Positions 43,619-52,351 of a DNA stretch of 64,000 nt are shown here, piece by piece. The stretch spans positions 443,140 to 507,139 of the forward strand of contig NZ_LR027558.1 in assembly GCF_900605005.1 (NCBI RefSeq), read 5' to 3'. Source of the DNA: Acidipropionibacterium timonense (lineage in GTDB: Bacteria; Actinomycetota; Actinomycetes; Propionibacteriales; Propionibacteriaceae). A program made the translations under genes and the position numbers. The notes under the pieces are model-generated. The model searched no databases, had not been told where the DNA came from, and saw only the letters and a program-made list of their open reading frames with translations. Numbering within the stretch: the first letter of the stretch is position 1; every line of letters starts with the position of its first letter.

Positions 43619-44476
43619 TCAGGCGATGTGCCGGCGTCCCCAACCAGCGCGCGCCCGCAGCGCACCGACCCCCAGGCAGACGAGGTAGATGAGGAAGCTC
43701 ACTGTCGTCACGTAGGGGCTGATCGGCAGGCCCGGGCCCAGGGACAGGAGGATGCCGCCCACCGCCGACACCGAGGCGAAGAGGATCGACAACAGACTCA
43801 GCGCCAGGGGTCGCGCCGTGACGCGAGCGGCGGCCGCCGTCGGGGTGATGAGCAGGCTGAGGACGAGCAGGGCACCGACGAGCTGGACGGCCATGGCGGT
43901 CGTGAGCCCGAGCAGCACCATGAAGATGATCGACAGGGCCCTCATGGGCACGCCCCGCGCCCGGGCGACCTCGGGGTCGGCGGAGGCGAAGAAGAGCGGG
44001 CGCCAGATGATCGCCAGGATGACCGAGACGATGACGGCGACCGTCGTCAGGGTGGTGAGCTGGGCGCTGTCGACGGCGACGATCTGGCCGGCCAGCAACC
44101 CGAACTTGTTGGACGAGCGGCCCGGGTAGAGGCTGAGGAAGAGCATGCCGATGCCCAGCCCGAAGGGCAGCATGACGCCGATCGAGGCATTGCGCTCCTT
44201 GGCGCGGACCCCGAGCAGGCCGAGGATGACGGCCGCGACGAGGGAGCCCACGACCGCGCCGTTCGTCACCGAGACGCCGAGGTAGAGGGCCACCGAGGCT
44301 CCGGCGAAGGACAGCTCCGAGGTGCCGTGGACGGCGAAGGCGAGGTCGCGGGCATGGATCATCGGGCCGATGAGACCGGCGAGGATGCCGAGGATGAGGC
44401 CCGCCAGCAGGGAGCCGGTGACCAGCGGGACGAGGTTCGCGAAGTCGTTGAAGTTGATGAAGGTGCTGATGCTCAC
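43619..44476 (-). CDS. znuB: Metal (zinc/manganese) ABC transporter permease
   Basis: The 285-residue protein of the ABC-3 family has about 8 helices. It includes HARDLAFAVHGTSELSFAGASVALYLG (family loop), GLLAGQIVAVDSAQ and the late VQLVGALLVLSLLITPTAAAARVTARP, the typical permease-ATPase contact segment. The GTG at 44476 overlaps the ATPase stop (GTGA). The symbol is by analogy; sequence alone does not separate zinc from manganese, although the Zur-like box favours zinc. Confidence 0.88.
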   Translation of the reverse strand: MSISTFINFNDFANLVPLVTGSLLAGLILGILAGLIGPMIHARDLAFAVHGTSELSFAGASVALYLGVSVTNGAVVGSLVAAVILGLLGVRAKERNASIGVMLPFGLGIGMLFLSLYPGRSSNKFGLLAGQIVAVDSAQLTTLTTVAVIVSVILAIIWRPLFFASADPEVARARGVPMRALSIIFMVLLGLTTAMAVQLVGALLVLSLLITPTAAAARVTARPLALSLLSILFASVSAVGGILLSLGPGLPISPYVTTVSFLIYLVCLGVGALRARAGWGRRHIA

Positions 44477-45306
44477 TGGTGTGACCTCCTGCCGGACCCG
44501 CCGTGCAGGTGGGGGCCCTGTTCCTCGTCGGCCAGGACGATGATGCGGTCGCCGTGATGGAAGACCTCGACCGGGGAGCCGTAGAGGTCGGTGAGGACCT
44601 CGCTGCGCAGCACCTCGTCGGGGGTGCCGATACGCATCCGACCGTTGGCGACGTAGACGACCCGGTCGACGAAGGGCAGCACCGGATTGACCTCGTGGGT
44701 GACGAAGAGGACGCCGAGCTGGCGGTCGCGTCGGGCCTCGTCGATGAGACGGGTGACGGCCTGCTGGTGCTTGAGGTCGAGGCTGAGCAGGGGCTCGTCA
44801 CAGAGCATGAGGGCCGGGTCGGTGACGAGGGCCTGGGCGATCCGCAGGCGCTGTTGTTCCCCTCCGGACAGGACCGACAGGGGGGAATCGGCGTAGGCCC
44901 GGGCTCCCACCCGGGCGATGACCTCGTCGACCCGACGCCGCTTGGCCCGCGACGGCCAGCCCGGACCCCACCGGTGCCCGTCGATCCCCATGGCGACGAG
45001 GTCGCGGCCCCGGATGGGGGCCAGCGAGTCGAGGTAGCGCTGCTGCGGGATGTACCCGACGTCGGCCGAGCCACGACGTACGGGATGTCCGGCGACGCGG
45101 GCGCTCCCCGAGGCCAACGGGGTCTGGCCGAGCAGGACCCGCAGCATCGTCGTCTTCCCGACCCCGTTGGGGCCGAGGATGGCGATGAACTCACCGCGGT
45201 GGACGGTGAGGTCGACGTCGCTCCACAGGACGCGGTCACCGAAGGCGACGGTGGCGCCCACCAGCTCGGCGGGTGGCGCCGGTTCAGCAGGTGGGGGTGT
45301 CGGCAT
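44473..45306 (-). CDS. znuC: Metal ABC transporter ATP-binding protein
   Basis: From ATG 45306 the protein is 277 residues, with a Pro/Ala-rich N-terminal tail. It has Walker A LGPNGVGKTT, Q-loop VGYIPQQRYLD, signature LSGGEQQRLRIA, Walker B LMLCDEPLLSLDLKHQ and switch His in FVTHEVNPVLP, which is typical of MntB/ZnuC-type ATPases. A GTG at 45336 is an alternative start but lies in the hairpin. The Gly-His-rich C-terminus (GPHLHGGSGRRSHQ) could bind metal. Confidence 0.9.
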   Translation of the reverse strand: MPTPPPAEPAPPAELVGATVAFGDRVLWSDVDLTVHRGEFIAILGPNGVGKTTMLRVLLGQTPLASGSARVAGHPVRRGSADVGYIPQQRYLDSLAPIRGRDLVAMGIDGHRWGPGWPSRAKRRRVDEVIARVGARAYADSPLSVLSGGEQQRLRIAQALVTDPALMLCDEPLLSLDLKHQQAVTRLIDEARRDRQLGVLFVTHEVNPVLPFVDRVVYVANGRMRIGTPDEVLRSEVLTDLYGSPVEVFHHGDRIIVLADEEQGPHLHGGSGRRSHQ

Positions 45307-45335
45307 GAGTGGGCTCCAGATTGGTGTGGACGGCA

Positions 45336-45368
45336 CAGGTGGTCCTCGGGCGAGCCGAGGACCACCTG
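45336..45368 (-). terminator. Hairpin between metal-binding protein and ATPase genes
   Basis: A perfect 14-base stem (45336-45349 with 45355-45368) and a 5-base loop lie in the znuA-znuC gap. No T-run follows on the minus strand. It probably acts as a partial terminator or stability element, allowing more binding protein than ATPase, as is common in ABC operons. Confidence 0.6.
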
Positions 45369-45407
45369 TTCATGATACCGGGAACGATTCGCATCCCCGG
45401 TGGAGGA

Positions 45408-46343
45408 TCACTTGAGGGCGGCGCCGATGGCGTCGATCGTCTTGCCGACGAAGTCGTCGTAGGTCGTGACACCCTCCGGGAAGGTCTCGTGGGTGCCGAC
45501 GGTCGGGACCTTGGCCTTCTCGGCGGCCGCGACGAGCCGCTTCGACACGTCATCGGTGGTCTGCGCATTGACGAGCAGGACGGAGGCCTTCTTGTCGGTG
45601 AGCAGCTTGGTCGTCTCGTCGACGACCTTGGTGGAGGGGCCGGCGTCGGTCTCGGACTGCTCGACGAACTCGTCCGGGGTGATGTTCTTGATGCCCATGT
45701 CGGCCAGCAGGTAGCCGACGACGGGCTCGGTGGCGACGGCCGTGGCACCCGCGTGGGCGGCGCCGACCTTCTTGGCCTTGGCGATGAGGGTGTCCATCGT
45801 CGTGCCGAAGGACTTGGCGTTCTCGGTGTACTTGGCGGCGTTCGCCGGATCGGCCTTGCCCAGGTCGGTGGCGACGACCTCGGCCACCTTGCGGGCCGTG
45901 GCCATGGAGTAGAAGACGTGCTCGTTGAAGTCGGCCTCGCCGTCCTTCTTGAGCCCGGAGGTCTCGACGGCGTCGATGAGGGTCGGCTTCGAGGCGGAGG
46001 TCGTGGCCAGCTTCGTGGCCCAGTCGTCGTAGCCGCCGCCGTTGACGATGGCGATCTTGGCCTTGGAGAAGACGAGCTTGTCCTGGGCGGTGGCCTCGTA
46101 GTCGTGCGGGTCCTGGGTGGGCTTGGTGATGATGGGGGTGACCTCGGCCATGTCGCCGGCGACGACCTTGGCGACCGAGCCCCAGACATTTGTCGAGGCG
46201 ACGACGGTGACCTTCTCGGTGGTCTTTGACATGGCCGACCCGGACGACGCCGGGGAGGTGCCGGTCGACGAGCCATTGGAGCAGGCGACGAGACTGACGG
46301 CAAGGGTTCCTGCGGCCACGGCGGCCAGCAGACGATGACGCAT
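45408..46343 (-). CDS. znuA: Metal ABC transporter substrate-binding lipoprotein
   Basis: A 311-residue cluster A-I binding protein. Signal peptide and lipobox AVSLVAC (Cys at 21) are followed by a Ser/Gly/Thr linker. The first lobe has VVASTNVWGSVAKVVAGD and TQDPHDYEATAQD (His ligand), the helical linker follows, and the second lobe has TETDAGPS-like segments and VGTHETFPEG (late acidic/His ligands). There is no long His-rich loop. CAGGAGG precedes ATG 46343. The Zur-like box overlapping the promoter supports zinc uptake. Confidence 0.9.
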   Translation of the reverse strand: MRHRLLAAVAAGTLAVSLVACSNGSSTGTSPASSGSAMSKTTEKVTVVASTNVWGSVAKVVAGDMAEVTPIITKPTQDPHDYEATAQDKLVFSKAKIAIVNGGGYDDWATKLATTSASKPTLIDAVETSGLKKDGEADFNEHVFYSMATARKVAEVVATDLGKADPANAAKYTENAKSFGTTMDTLIAKAKKVGAAHAGATAVATEPVVGYLLADMGIKNITPDEFVEQSETDAGPSTKVVDETTKLLTDKKASVLLVNAQTTDDVSKRLVAAAEKAKVPTVGTHETFPEGVTTYDDFVGKTIDAIGAALK

Positions 46344-46368
46344 GGACTGTCCTCCTGACGGAATCAAC

Positions 46369-46405
46369 TGAGAACCATTATCAGACTCATCCTCGGTGTG
46401 GGCAA
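46369..46405 (-). promoter_or_regulatory. Promoter with Zur-like operator, metal ABC operon
   Basis: On the minus strand: TTGCCC (46405-46400), a 17-base spacer, then GATAAT (46382-46377) as -10. The operator TGATAATGGTTCTCA (46383-46369) covers the -10 hexamer, so a bound repressor would block the promoter. It matches the 8382-8396 box at 13 of 15 positions and ends 26 bases before the znuA ATG. Confidence 0.65.
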
Positions 46406-46473
46406 ACCTGTGGGCGGCCAGGGCCGACGGCGGCCGTCGTTGGGGTGGCCGGGGCGCGGGCTCCGGCGCACGA

Positions 46474-46549
46474 TGTCGGGAAATCCCCGCCACGGAGGAT
46501 GTCGTCCCCCGGAGGGGAACACATCGCCGCTGGGGGGGATTTCCCGACA
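46474..46549. repeat. 76-base two-tier palindrome
   Basis: The outer arms TGTCGGGAAATCCCC (46474-46488) and its exact complement (46535-46549) enclose inner pairs GATGT/ACATC (46498-46502, 46521-46525) and TCCCC/GGGGA (46505-46509, 46514-46518). The layout, long outer arms around a smaller CTCC/GGAG-like hairpin, resembles the elements at 9372 and 9617, although the sequence differs. It lies between the znuA promoter and the downstream end of the isochorismatase gene. Confidence 0.7.
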
Positions 46550-46606
46550 CCTCGACTGGGCGACCCGGGGGAGGCGCGGCAGGGGGTCGGGCATCGTCGC
46601 CCGCCT

Positions 46607-47161
46607 TCACCGCGCGGCGAGCAGCTCCTCGACCCCGATGACCTCGATCTGCGGCCCGAAGAGCCCCATGACCTGAAGTGCCGCGGCCTGGTTCGTGTCG
46701 TCACTGCCGGCCACCGCCTCGGGCACGACCTGCACCCAGGCGCCGGCGTCGGCCGCGGCCAGGGCGGTCGAGACGACGCAGCAGTCCGTGGCGACCCCGG
46801 CCAGGACGAGGTGCGGGGTGGGCCCGGTGACGGCCGTCAACCCCGGACCCCACTTGCCGAAGGTCGTCACGTCGAGGGTGGGACGGCGCACCCAGCCTCG
46901 GGCGGCGTCGACGAGGTCGAAGAGGGGATCGTCGGCCGGTCGGTCGGCGAAGGTCCATCGCTGGAAGTACTCGCCCCAGGACCCCTCGTGCACCGCGGAC
47001 GGCAACCACCGGGTGACGATGACCCGCTCGCCGAAGGCGGTGGCCAGGCGGTCGATGGGCGGGACGGTCTCGTCGAACCGAGGCGCGCACCAGTCCGAGG
47101 TCGGGTCGGCGAAGATGCGCTGCGGGTCGATGACGACGAGCCAGGGGTCCTCCCCACTCAT
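46607..47161 (-). CDS. Isochorismatase-fold cysteine hydrolase
   Basis: The 184-residue enzyme has the catalytic triad positions of the nicotinamidase/isochorismatase fold: D12 in LVVIDPQRIF, Lys in TTFGKWGPGL and Cys in AGVATDCCVVSTALAA. The cis-peptide VATD precedes the Cys. Such enzymes hydrolyse amides (nicotinamide, N-carbamoyl compounds, biuret-like substrates). Its ATG overlaps the stop of an NCS1-type permease by four bases, so import and hydrolysis of one nitrogen compound is likely; the permease is now frameshifted. Confidence 0.88.
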   Translation of the reverse strand: MSGEDPWLVVIDPQRIFADPTSDWCAPRFDETVPPIDRLATAFGERVIVTRWLPSAVHEGSWGEYFQRWTFADRPADDPLFDLVDAARGWVRRPTLDVTTFGKWGPGLTAVTGPTPHLVLAGVATDCCVVSTALAAADAGAWVQVVPEAVAGSDDTNQAAALQVMGLFGPQIEVIGVEELLAAR

Positions 47162-48620
47162 CGCTCCTCCTGACGCCGGATTCGACCGCGTCGACCCACC
47201 AGGGTGACGACGTACCCCAGGACGAGGGCGACGATGACGCCGATGTTGGCGTAGGCCCACGGCCCCTCCTTGCCGCCCAGACCGAGCGGGCCGAGGAGGT
47301 AGCCCTGCCAGTTGTTCCAGTTGACGCCCTCGTACTGGTTGATGACCAGACCCCAGCCGATGATCGTCACGACGATGAGGGTGACCAGCGAGACGACGTC
47401 GACCGAGCCGTACCGGCCGGACTGGTCGAAGAGGTCGGCGTCGTCGTAGGGTCGGCGTCGGGCGGTGATGTCGGCCATGACAATGCCTGCCCAGGCCGCC
47501 AGCGGTACGCCGAGGGTGACGAGGAAGGACTGGAACGGAGAGATGAAGTTGGGGGAGAAGAAGACGACGTAGATCGTGCCGATCGACAGGATCGTCCCGT
47601 CGATGAGGGAGGCGGCCGGGCGCGGGATCCGGATGCCCAGGCTGAGCAGGGTGAGGCCCGAGGAGTAGATGCCGTTGATGGCCCCCGACAGCAGCGACAG
47701 GATCGCCACGACGAGGAAGGGGACGAGGAACCAGGTCGGCAGGATCGTCGCCAGGGCGCCGACCGGATCACCCGAGATGGCGTCGGAGAGGTCCTTCGAG
47801 GAGCCGGCCAGCAGCAGTCCGACGGTGATGAGGACGACCGGGCCGAGCGACCCGCCGAAGGTGTTCCAGAAGACGATGGAGCTTCCCGAGGCGTCGCGAC
47901 TCTGGTAGCGCGACCAGTCGGCGGCGATGTTGATCCAGCCCAGGCCCATGCCCGTCATGACCATGGTGAGGGCCCCCACGCTCGCCTGCCAGGGGCCGGC
48001 CGGCAGGGCGGCGACCGCTGACCAGTGGATGTGCGGGACGGCCATGGCCAGAGGTAGATGACGGTGACGATGCCGGTGATCCACGTGAGGATGCCCTGCA
48101 TCTTCATGATGATGTGGTAGCCCGCGACCGCCCCGGCGACGATGAGCACCGCGACGAGCACCGTCGCGCCGATCTTGACTCCGGTGCCCGAGCTCCAGCC
48201 GAGCCTCTTGAAGATCGTCGCGGTGGCGAGCACCGAGGTGATGGCCAGGGAGGTCTCCCAGCCGATCGACGTCACCCAGGAGATGATCCCGGGCACCTTG
48301 TTGCCCTGCACCCCGAAGGCGGCGCGCGAGGTGACCATCGTCGGTGCCGACCCGCGCTTGCCGGCCAGGGCGACGATGCCGCAGAGGAAGAACGACCCGA
48401 TGACGCCGACGAGGGTGGCCAGGAGGGCCTGTCCGAAGGACACCCCGAACCCCAGGACGAAGGCCCCGTAGCTCATGCCGAACACGGAGATGTTCGACGC
48501 GAACCAGGGCAGGAAGAGGTCGCGCGGGCGAGCAGTGCGCTCGGACTCGGCGATGATCTCGATGCCCGTCGTCTCGATGCCGGTGGTGCTGCCCGACGGT
48601 CGCGCCGTGGACTCGCTCAT
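47158..48620 (-). pseudogene. Frameshifted NCS1 (cytosine/purine/allantoin-type) permease
   Basis: The N-terminal half runs from ATG 48620 in one frame: SERTARPRDLFLPWFASNISVFGMSYGAFVLG, on to HIIMKMQGILTWITGIVTVIYL. At about 48052-48060 the frame is lost, and the family sequence resumes in another frame as AMAVPHIHW, then GWINIAADWSRYQSRDAS, PTWFLVPFLVV and YSSGLTLLSLGIRIPRPAAS, to the stop at 47158. Together they give a full-length protein of about 485 residues with 12 helices. One indel explains it, either a real mutation or a sequencing error. The gene overlaps the isochorismatase-fold hydrolase. Confidence 0.85.
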
Positions 48621-48801
48621 GGGGACTCTCCAAAGGTCTTGGGGTCAGTGCTCAGGTCGAAGGGTGCGGACGGCGTCCTCACCGTCCCGGGCGACATTCT
48701 GGCAGACGCCGCCGGCGGCGTGCGCCGGGTTCCATGATGATCGTGCCGCCCAGCGGGCTGAACCCCCTTGTGGACCGGTGGACCCCCACTATCGTGAGCC
48801 C

Positions 48802-51800
48802 ATGAGCAGCGCAGCACAGGAGCCTTGGACCTCGCCCGACCCCGCCCCGGCGGACCTCGTCGAGGAGGCCGTCGCCCAGGTGAGACGGTGGCTCGACCCG
48901 ACCACCGACCCCGCCGATCCAACCGATCCGACCGACCGATCGCGCCGGTCGTCCCGGGGGCCATCGGGCGGCGGCCGCGCCGCGACGGCCGCCAGGTTGC
49001 TGTCGAGGGTCCTGTCGCACCCGGCCGGGCTGCCGTTCACCCTGGCCTTCATCGACCGCGTCGTGAGGCCGGAGGACACCAGGACCGCCGCGACGAACCT
49101 CGCCGCCCTGTCACGCACCGACTGCACCTTCCTCCCGCCCGCCCTGCGAGCCCTGGTGCGCCTCGGCGGTCGTGTCGCCCCGGTGGCGCCGGACGTCGTC
49201 ATCCCCGCCGCCCGCGTCACGCTGCGCTCGATGGTGGGTCACCTCCTCGTCGACGCCCGACCCCGTCCGCTCACCCGCACCCTCAGGGCGCTGCGCCGCG
49301 ACGACGTCCGGCTCAACATCAACCTGCTCGGCGAGGCCGTCCTCGGTGACCGGGAGGCGGCGGCCCGGCTGGCCGGGACCGAGCGGCTCCTCGAGCGTCC
49401 CGACGTCGACTACGTGTCGATCAAGATCTCGGCCGTCGTCAACCAGCTCGACCTGTGGGCGCACGAGCAGACGGTCGAGCGGGTCGTCGATCACCTCGTG
49501 CCGCTGTACCGGATCGCCGCGCAGTCGCCGAACCCCAAGTTCATCAACCTCGACATGGAGGAGTACCACGACCTCGACCTGACGATCGACGTCTTCACGA
49601 CCCTGCTCGAGCGGCCGGAGTTCGCGCAGCTGGAGGCCGGCATCGTCCTGCAGGCCTACCTTCCCGACGCCCTCGGGGCCCTGCAACGGCTCACCGCCTG
49701 GGCCGATCGGCGCACCGCCGCCGGAGGCGCCGGGATCAAGGTCCGTCTGGTCAAGGGCGCCAACCTGCCCATGGAACAGGTCGACGCCGAGCTGCACGGC
49801 TGGCCGCAGGCCCCGTGGACCTCGAAGATCGACACCGACGCCAACTACAAGCGCGTCCTCGACTGGGCGCTCACCCCCGAGCGCACCCGCTCGGTGCGGT
49901 TCGGGATCGCCGGACACAACCTCTTCGACGTCGCCCTGGCCACACTCCTGGCCGACCGACGCGGGGTGGGCGACCGGATCGAGGTCGAGATGCTCCTGGG
50001 CATGGCCCCCGACCAGGCCCGCCGGATCGGTGCCGACGTCGGCGGGCTGCTCCTCTACACCCCGGTCGTCGACCCGGCCCACTTCGACGTCGCCATCTCG
50101 TACCTCGTCCGACGCCTCGAGGAGAACGCCGCCTCCGACAACTTCATGTCGGCCGTCTTCGACATCGGGTCCGACCCCGAGCTCTTCGCCCGCGAGGAGG
50201 CCAGGTTCCGCGCCTCCGTCGACCGGCTCACCCGTGAGGTGCCGGCCCCGAGACGTCGTCAGGAGGTCGACCGGGTCCCCGACACCACGAGGGGTTTCGT
50301 CCAGTCGACGGACTCCGACCCCTCGGTGCCGACGGTGCGGGCCTGGGCTGCCGAGGTGGCCGCGGCCATGACGGCGTCCACCCTGGGCGCCGGGACCCTC
50401 GGCCGGTGCGCCGTCGAGAGTGTCGGCCAGGTGGACGACGCCGTCGAGCGCGCCCGGGCCGCGCAGGTCGACTGGGGCGGGCGTCCTGCCGCCGACCGTG
50501 CCGAGGTGCTGCGTCGGGTGGCCGCCGAGTTCGCCCGACGTCGTGGCGACCTCATCGCCGTGGCCGGTCACGAGACCGGCAAGATCCTCGCCGAGGGCGA
50601 CGTCGAGGTGTCCGAGGCCATCGACTTCGCGACGTGGTACGCCGAGCGCGCCGTCGACCTCGAGCGGGTCGACGGGGCACGCCACGTGCCGGCGAGGGTG
50701 GTCGTCGTCACGCCCCCGTGGAACTTCGCCCTGTCCATCACCGCCGGATCGGTGCTCGCCGGCCTGGCGGCGGGGTCGTCGGTCATCCTCAAGCCAGCAC
50801 CGCAGGCCCGGCACTGCGCCGCGGTCGTCGCCGAGTGCCTGTGGGCGGCGGGGGTGCCGCGCGACGTCCTGCAGCTCCTCGATGCCGGCGAGGGGGACGC
50901 CGGGCGACGTCTGGTGAGCCACCCGCAGGTCGAACGGGTCATCCTCACCGGGGCCTGGGACACCGCACGGTTGTTCCGGTCCTGGCGTCATGACCTGCCG
51001 CTGCTCGCCGAGACGAGCGGCAAGAACTCCATCATCGTCACCCCGAACGCCGACTACGACCTGGCGGCCGCCGACATCCTCCGGTCGGCCTTCGGCAATG
51101 CCGGCCAGAAGTGCTCGGCCGCCTCCCTCGTCATCCTCGTCGGTCAGGCCTACCGGTCGGCCAGGCTGCGCCACCAGATCCTCGACGGGGCGGCGTCGTT
51201 GCGGGTGGGGCAGCCCTCCGACCTGCGCTCCCAGATGGGTCCGCTCGTCGAACCGGCCTCCGGCAAGCTCCTCGACGCCCTGACGAGGGTCGATCCCGGC
51301 CAGACCTGGGCTCTCGAGCCGATGCGGATCGACGCCGAAGGACGGTTCTGGAGCCCCGGTGTGCGCGCCGGTGTCAAGCCCGGCGACCCCTACCACCGCA
51401 CCGAGTACTTCGGCCCGATCACCGGAATCATGTACGCCCCCGACCTGGCCACGGCCGTCCAGTACCAGAACGGGACCGACTACGGGCTCACCGCCGGCAT
51501 CCACTCCCTCGACGCCGAGGAGGTGCAGTGGTGGGTCGACCACGTCGACGCGGGCAACCTCTACGTCAACCGCGGGATCACCGGGGCCATCGTCGGACGT
51601 CAACCCTTCGGGGGTTGGAAGCGCTCGGCCGTCGGCCCCGGCGCCAAGGCCGGTGGCCCGCACTACCTCGAGGTGCTCGGGTCATGGCAGCCGGCCGAGC
51701 CGACGACCCCGACCCCGCAGGTCGAGATCCCGGCGCGGGTCCAGGGCTTCGTGGCGCAGGCCTGCGCCCTCCTCGAGGGGCCCGATCGTGACCTCCTGGC

Positions 51801-52320
51801 CGACGCCGTCGCCCGCGACGCGCTGGCCTGGGCGCAGGAGTTCGGGGTGAGCACCGACCTGGGTCGCCTCACCCGCGAGCGCGACGAGCTGCGCCACCGT
51901 CCGGCGGCGACCCTGGTGCGGGCCGGAGCCGGGGCCGAGCCGGCGCAGGTCGTCCGGGTCATCGCAGCCGGACTGTGCGCCGCCCCCGAGCTGCTCACCG
52001 TGAGCCTCGACCCGGCCGTCGAGCCGCGGCTGGCCAGGGTCCTGCGAGCCTGCGGGGTGAGCGTCGACGTCGTCGCCGACGCCGACTGGCTCACCGCGAT
52101 GGGCGGGGCCGGGGCGCCACGGAGGGTGCGACTGCTCGGTGCCGACCCGGTGGCCCTGGCCGACGCCGTCGACGGCGACCCCGACCTGGCGGTGTGGGCG
52201 TGGCCGGTGACCCGGGCCTCGCGGATCGAGCTCCTGCCCTTCCTGCGCGAGCAGTCGGTGAGCATGGCGGCGCACCGGTTCGGCAACCCCGACCCGCTGG
52301 CGGCATCGGTGAGGTTGTGA
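48802..52320 (+). CDS. putA: Bifunctional proline dehydrogenase / L-glutamate gamma-semialdehyde dehydrogenase
   Basis: A 1172-residue PutA that oxidises proline to glutamate in two steps. The PRODH barrel covers about residues 100-480: INLLGEAVLGDREA, VDYVSIKISAV, FINLDMEEYHDLDLT, KVRLVKGANLPME and RFGIAGHNLFDVALA. The aldehyde dehydrogenase domain follows, with TPPWNFALSITAGSVLAGLAAG, general base E737 in LLAETSGKN and catalytic C771 in NAGQKCSA. It lacks an N-terminal DNA-binding domain, so it is not its own repressor. The C-terminal 200 residues form the extra ALDH-like domain of long PutAs. The start is ATG 48802. Confidence 0.95.
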   Translation: MSSAAQEPWTSPDPAPADLVEEAVAQVRRWLDPTTDPADPTDPTDRSRRSSRGPSGGGRAATAARLLSRVLSHPAGLPFTLAFIDRVVRPEDTRTAATNLAALSRTDCTFLPPALRALVRLGGRVAPVAPDVVIPAARVTLRSMVGHLLVDARPRPLTRTLRALRRDDVRLNINLLGEAVLGDREAAARLAGTERLLERPDVDYVSIKISAVVNQLDLWAHEQTVERVVDHLVPLYRIAAQSPNPKFINLDMEEYHDLDLTIDVFTTLLERPEFAQLEAGIVLQAYLPDALGALQRLTAWADRRTAAGGAGIKVRLVKGANLPMEQVDAELHGWPQAPWTSKIDTDANYKRVLDWALTPERTRSVRFGIAGHNLFDVALATLLADRRGVGDRIEVEMLLGMAPDQARRIGADVGGLLLYTPVVDPAHFDVAISYLVRRLEENAASDNFMSAVFDIGSDPELFAREEARFRASVDRLTREVPAPRRRQEVDRVPDTTRGFVQSTDSDPSVPTVRAWAAEVAAAMTASTLGAGTLGRCAVESVGQVDDAVERARAAQVDWGGRPAADRAEVLRRVAAEFARRRGDLIAVAGHETGKILAEGDVEVSEAIDFATWYAERAVDLERVDGARHVPARVVVVTPPWNFALSITAGSVLAGLAAGSSVILKPAPQARHCAAVVAECLWAAGVPRDVLQLLDAGEGDAGRRLVSHPQVERVILTGAWDTARLFRSWRHDLPLLAETSGKNSIIVTPNADYDLAAADILRSAFGNAGQKCSAASLVILVGQAYRSARLRHQILDGAASLRVGQPSDLRSQMGPLVEPASGKLLDALTRVDPGQTWALEPMRIDAEGRFWSPGVRAGVKPGDPYHRTEYFGPITGIMYAPDLATAVQYQNGTDYGLTAGIHSLDAEEVQWWVDHVDAGNLYVNRGITGAIVGRQPFGGWKRSAVGPGAKAGGPHYLEVLGSWQPAEPTTPTPQVEIPARVQGFVAQACALLEGPDRDLLADAVARDALAWAQEFGVSTDLGRLTRERDELRHRPAATLVRAGAGAEPAQVVRVIAAGLCAAPELLTVSLDPAVEPRLARVLRACGVSVDVVADADWLTAMGGAGAPRRVRLLGADPVALADAVDGDPDLAVWAWPVTRASRIELLPFLREQSVSMAAHRFGNPDPLAASVRL

Positions 52321-52351
52321 GCAATCGAGATCAGGACGATCCGAGGAGACC

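Noticed and set aside
49111-51663. An 850-codon minus-strand open frame inside putA
   Set aside because: It is a shadow of putA with low-complexity Asp/Gly/Val composition and no ribosome-binding site.
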